Made by a program: the position numbers and the translations under genes. Below the pieces are notes generated by a model. That model searched no databases and was not told the DNA's origin. It saw nothing but the letters and a program-made list of their open reading frames with translations. Below, piece after piece: positions 60,701 to 64,000 of a stretch of 64,000 nucleotides of DNA. Numbering within the stretch: position 1 is the first letter of the stretch; every line of letters begins with the position of its first letter. This DNA comes from Pseudoscleropodium purum (taxonomy: Eukaryota; Streptophyta; Bryopsida; Hypnales; Brachytheciaceae): NCBI GenBank assembly GCA_963969395.1, contig OZ017797.1, forward strand, positions 18,042,001 through 18,106,000. The letters are read 5' to 3'.

Positions 60701-62128
60701 GATGAAAATTGGATGAATGCAAATGAAAGTAGATGAAGTTAGACAAATGCAAACGCAAGATAGATTACAATTGAGAAAGTATGAAAATAATGTAGACCAC
60801 ATTATACCATGTTTATTTATTGTAATATATGAAGAGAGGAAAGTAACTCCAACCGCTATTGGACTAGCTGATATATTATGAACTACCACATCAGTTCAAC
60901 TCATAAATTCACATAATTCTCAAATTTGTGTGCAAAATAGTGTTACAATTGTTGGTCACACCAATTGTATTAACTTGCAATTATTTTTTTTAAATCTTCT
61001 GAAAATCACAAGTGTTCAATTTTTTTAGTTTTCCAAAATTTTCTCTCCTTTTCCTGCTTGTGATCAATTCGTAGCTGATCCTCTTCCTCAAACTGAATGT
61101 CGATGGGAAATCCTTTGTAATGCGCAGGGGAAGTCCCAAAGAAACAGACGAATGATGATCTACGTGCACTCCAAAGGAATGATTGTGGACGATGAATATG
61201 TGATCTCGGGTTCCGCCAACATCAACCAACGCTCTATGGATGGCTCGAGGGACACCGAAATCGCCATGGGCGGTTACCAACCCCATCACACTTGGGTGGC
61301 CAGACAGAACCGTCCCCGTGGGCAGGTGCTTGATTGCTTCCACTTCTCTGAATACGCAATTTCAATTTGTTTCCAGTTCTGAATCAGTATTAAGGTCGGC
61401 ACAAGCACATTTAATCACCTCTATTAGCGGTCAGCGTAGTTCCCATTACATTGTTTGCAATTGCAATTGAAAGAGAATTCCAATGCAGCAAACATTACGT
61501 TATTTGGATATCATATGCAAAAGATATGAAAGTTCAAAGTTATATTGGTAGATTTCCAAATACCGACACTTGGACAGCTGTTAAGGTGGTCTACAAGTTT
61601 GACTCAATGGCAATTGTGTGATTTCCTACCTTATTTCAAAACTATTCAAGTCCATACTGCGAAAAGATCTTTGAACGATTCTGTGTGTTTCATGAGAGAC
61701 AAAAGATTAATGAAAGCCAAGAAAAAAGGTTTTGTGAAGATTAAACGAAAGATGCAAATGTAGTTCACAGCTATCATGCGCATGGAATTTGATCAGCATA
61801 GGTGTAAATCAATACCTGGAACGCTGTGCAGGTATTTGGATACCGGATGTCGTTGTGGGCAGAGCATTTGGGACCTGTGGAACCTGTTTTCGAGGAACCT
61901 GAGAGCTTGGATTGCGTCCGCAGAGTGAACGACTTGGCAGAAAAGAACTGGCAACAATATACTGCCCCGGAGGTGACCGACATGGCAGGTCACCTCATTC
62001 GATATCCTTTGAAGATTGAAATCAATGGTAACATCACAAATTTGCCAGACCACAACACTTTCCCTGATGTAGGAGGAAAAATTATGGGGTCCAACCAAGA
62101 GAACCTTCCTGATGATCTTACGGCGTAG
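51517..62128 (+). CDS. PLD: Phospholipase D, plant C2 type (beta/gamma-like), 13 exons
   Basis: Exons 51517-52120, 52639-52830, 53126-53598, 54192-54716, 55438-55554, 56411-56602, 57334-57585, 58346-58414, 59099-59246, 59914-60062, 60348-60518, 61128-61325 and 61832-62128 join in frame to 1128 residues. The enzyme hydrolyses phospholipids to phosphatidic acid in stress and membrane signalling. Residues 1-300 are a Pro/Ser/Tyr-rich tail as in PLD-beta. A C2 domain follows at about 303-450, starting [18 protein letters not shown], with SDPYV and KDQDMLG acidic loops. Both catalytic HKD motifs are intact: HQKMTIVD (646-653) and HSKGMIVD (978-985). [23 protein letters not shown] and the family C-terminus (EHLGPVE) are present. 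Introns 4, 6, 7, 9 and 12 contain repeats. The intron 6 acceptor (AAATAG|TATGCA) is chosen by frame and family fit. Confidence 0.93.
54746..54845 (+). repeat. ATCATCCAA tandem repeat in PLD intron 4
   Basis: About nine head-to-tail units of the type TATCATCCAA(A/T)T or TATCATTCAAATC follow the exon 4 donor by about 30 bp. It is the most regular instance of the CATCCA word that also dominates 13380-13880. Confidence 0.8.
57109..57228. repeat. TAGGAGGTTCATAAA-family element, copy in PLD intron 6
   Basis: This roughly 120-bp stretch matches the reverse complement of 62498-62628 closely, including ACAATGATAGTAATAGATATTTC and CTAGATAGGGGA blocks. The left terminus TAGGAGGTTCATAAA is present. The right terminus seems replaced or eroded (TTAGAACCAATTGAGTTAAGG). 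Confidence 0.65.
57666..57915. mobile_element. piggyBac-like MITE copy 5, in PLD intron 7
   Basis: TTAA (57666-57669) and TTAA (57912-57915) flank a body starting CCTTGTAACAAC and ending, complemented, CCTTGGAATACC. Shared internal blocks with the other copies are GGATGACAAAGAAT, GACAAAAGTG, TTCATCTTTAGAATTTTG and CCAAAAGGATGATTTTCA. It lies in the intron just after exon 7. Confidence 0.65.
58979..58998 (+). repeat. Poly-T tract in PLD intron 8
   Basis: An uninterrupted T-run of about 20 bases, 100 bp before exon 9. It is probably prone to length variation and may contribute to the intron's pyrimidine content. Confidence 0.7.
59351..59648. mobile_element. MITE with TAAGGTGGGTAC termini (copy 2), in PLD intron 9
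   Basis: Homologous to 27692-27969 along its length. The left end (TATGGTGGGTAAAACC) is mutated; the right end GGTGTACCCACCTTA is intact. A more degraded fragment, with TTATTTGGATATCATATGCAAAAG, lies in intron 12 at about 61470-61560. Confidence 0.65.
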
Positions 62129-62497
62129 TCCCATAATACTTCTATAACGTAATCAAACTTACTCACTACCTCAATATCCTTCCATAGGATTCCACTTCAA
62201 GAACATTATTGAAGCCGCAAGCCTTGGCCATCACCCTGTGACCAGTAAGCGCAAGAGTGGTCTCACGTATGAGAATCAAGCGATCCCAAGAGGCTGTCAA
62301 TTGACAGGGTCCTCACTTTCCAAGAGACAAAGGAGAGGCCGCAATGTCTGGTATAGAACGATATGAGTAGGGCAATGTAATAGGTTGGTCATTTTCCCTC
62401 TAATTGGGAATAGAAGGCACTTGAACTTGATCAACATCGTCTTAACCTCTTATGAAAGTAAGTACTTAAGCAATGACTTCCTTGCCTGCTACTAACG

Positions 62498-62628
62498 TAG
62501 GAGGTTCATAAATTGACCAGGTTCTAAATGTGTCCCCTATCTAGGAATGAGTGACATGTTCCTTGAAATATCTATTACTATCATTGATGAGGTAGGTAGG
62601 CTTAAAAGGATGGTTTATGAACCTCCTA
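62498..62628. mobile_element. 131-bp MITE with TAGGAGGTTCATAAA termini
   Basis: TAGGAGGTTCATAAA at 62498-62512 is repeated in inverted form at 62614-62628. The short body is shared, in opposite orientation, with PLD intron 6 (57109-57228). It sits in the tail-to-tail interval between PLD and TTLL9. Confidence 0.7.
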
Positions 62629-62809
62629 TCTTAAGAGATTATGGAGGCAGCAGTTTTTGTACATACAGAGTTTGCTCAGAGAGCTCCATGCAGGATTAGT
62701 TCCTGGATGTGGATTGGTTATCTCCAAAATTGAAAATCTTGCAATTTAAGATCACTGGAGTTGCTTGGAGGACACACCTGACAATCCCAGAAGCGTACAC
62801 CTCCATGCT

Positions 62810-63866
62810 TCAACCGGCATTTTGGCTTGCCTCCTTCAACTGCTTCAAGTTTTTCAATCGGTCATTGTAGCAGCCTATGAGGTGGGATTGCTGAGGAGGT
62901 TTGATGCTTGAAGGAACTGATTGATCTATTAGTAGATGAAATCCTCCCACCTGAGTGTCACAAGACCATGTATGGTTAGGCTTCCCTTTCAGACCAGTCT
63001 AGATATAATTTCAGAAATGGGGATTACTGCTGTGTTACATGGAATGCTTGAGATTGCACCTGGTTACAGCTTTGAGGTGGCAATTTGTGCTCCATATCGA
63101 CAAGGGTGAGCACATCATCGAGCATTCCAAACTTGAGCTCATGGTCTACAGGGGTATCAGCAGCCAAACTTGGAGACGCATTCACCTGCAAGTAGGTTTA
63201 GAAGATTTAGAAGGCTAGCATGCCAGTAGCCAAGTATAAATAACCATCAATCAGCGCCACATGAGTCTAAGATAGTGCAGCAGTACCGAAAATAGAAAGA
63301 ACCTTTTGCGTATCTGAAAGTTTTGGAGGAATTCCCTGAGAATTTACCTCCAGAAGCCAAGGTTTCAATGTATCATCCACAAGAATATCGTAGCCGTAAA
63401 GCTCAAAACAATGCTTGTCCTGAATGATGACGTTCTGAACTGCCAGCAAAGACCGCAAGATAAGCATGTGGATGTTATGAAAGAGCCCATTTACATCCTG
63501 TTCTCCATGCTTCGATATCATGTGCATTTTAAGGCTGTGTAGGGACCTGATTGAATGACAACGTCACTCATTCATTTTCAATTCATCAACATCAAATCAA
63601 GCATGTACTTCGATAAGGTAGTCTATTATTTGAATGATGCAACGCCCGATGCAGGGCATTACGGGTTGCTGTTAGAGCACAAAAATGTCACGATGGTGGT
63701 GCGTGTACTTCACTAACCATTTGGTGCCCGTCTTAGATTTGAAGGTGGGAGCGTGCTTCTGGATGGAGAAATTTGTAAGATGCACCAAGTTGTTGACAAT
63801 ATCTTCCTTCTTTATGCTGAAGTGTGCAATCGTAAATCGTGCAAATCCAGATCTGTACACATAAGC
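62810..63866 (-). CDS. TTLL9: Tubulin-tyrosine ligase-like protein, TTLL9 type (3' part only)
   Basis: Four 3' exons are visible on the minus strand: 63866-63718, 63534-63348, 63185-63060 and 62950-62810 (TGA 62810), joining in frame. The 5' part lies beyond the window. TTLL enzymes add glutamate or glycine to tubulin tails with an ATP-grasp fold; TTLL9 acts on ciliary axonemes. Diagnostic stretches are [73 protein letters not shown] (spanning a splice site) and VGGFHLL near the end, closing [22 protein letters not shown]. The ATP-grasp E-x-N pair is intact. The gene is convergent with PLD, 680 bp apart. The acceptor at 63867 is inferred from frame and family alignment. I see no confident exon in 63867-64000. 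Confidence 0.88.
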
Positions 63867-64000
63867 CTGCCACAAATCGACTTACAGCGGTAAGAGATGC
63901 ACGCAGTACACGGGATCGAAAGTAGCAGAATCTAAAGAGCGACCCACAATTCCAAATCCAAACCAGAAGTAGAGTATGTTCCCCTCTTCATCAAGTAGAA

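Noticed and set aside
1..64000. CRISPR arrays, operons, rRNA or tRNA genes
   Set aside because: None recognised by eye. The genes are eukaryotic and intron-containing, and tandem arrays lack spacer structure. A tRNA scan would be needed to exclude tRNAs fully.

Overview
The window is nuclear DNA of a streptophyte plant, very probably a seed-free land plant (moss-like). Its genes have GT-AG introns, AT-rich intergenic DNA, telo-box-type AAACCCTAA motifs beside housekeeping genes, plant-type phospholipase D and MIA40 genes, and many short TIR transposons. At the right edge is a tubulin-tyrosine-ligase-like gene of the ciliary TTLL9 type. Within land plants that points to a lineage with flagellated sperm. 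No species can be named from the sequence alone.

Region by region: (1) 1-1958 is plain flanking DNA. (2) 1960-10170 is the striking part: an ~8.2-kb decayed island of giant-virus (NCLDV) genes bounded by short inverted repeats. It holds a 5'-truncated D6/VETF-like helicase, an unidentified protein, a PrimPol-like primase head-to-head with a D5-like SF3 helicase, a second unidentified protein, and a protein opening with two zinc-finger-like motifs. Every gene is broken, mostly by nonsense codons in otherwise intact frames. (3) 10171-15273 is gene-free, with MITEs and a CATCCA-rich stretch. (4) 15274-19201 is a divergent pair: a four-TM membrane protein (minus) and MIA40 (plus). (5) 22743-24573 is ribosomal protein L13a. 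(6) 24574-32649 is gene-free, with several TIR elements. (7) 32860-33921 is a C2-domain protein on the minus strand, whose stop codon lies in the end of a piggyBac-like MITE. (8) 34663-39320 is repeats. (9) 39345-39869 is TMEM208 (minus). (10) 41403-43011 is ribosomal protein S3a. (11) 43012-51400 is gene-free and AT-rich. (12) 51517-62128 is a 13-exon C2-type phospholipase D with MITE-laden introns. (13) 62810-63866 and beyond is the 3' part of TTLL9, converging on PLD.

The host genes are housekeeping or signalling genes with no operon-like logic: translation (L13a, S3a), ER targeting (TMEM208), mitochondrial import (MIA40), lipid and calcium signalling (PLD, C2 protein) and axonemal tubulin modification (TTLL9). 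The viral genes belong together as parts of a giant-virus replication and transcription apparatus. They now look like a methylation-eroded genomic fossil. Exon coordinates were derived by hand from splice-site consensus and frame continuity. No database search was possible.
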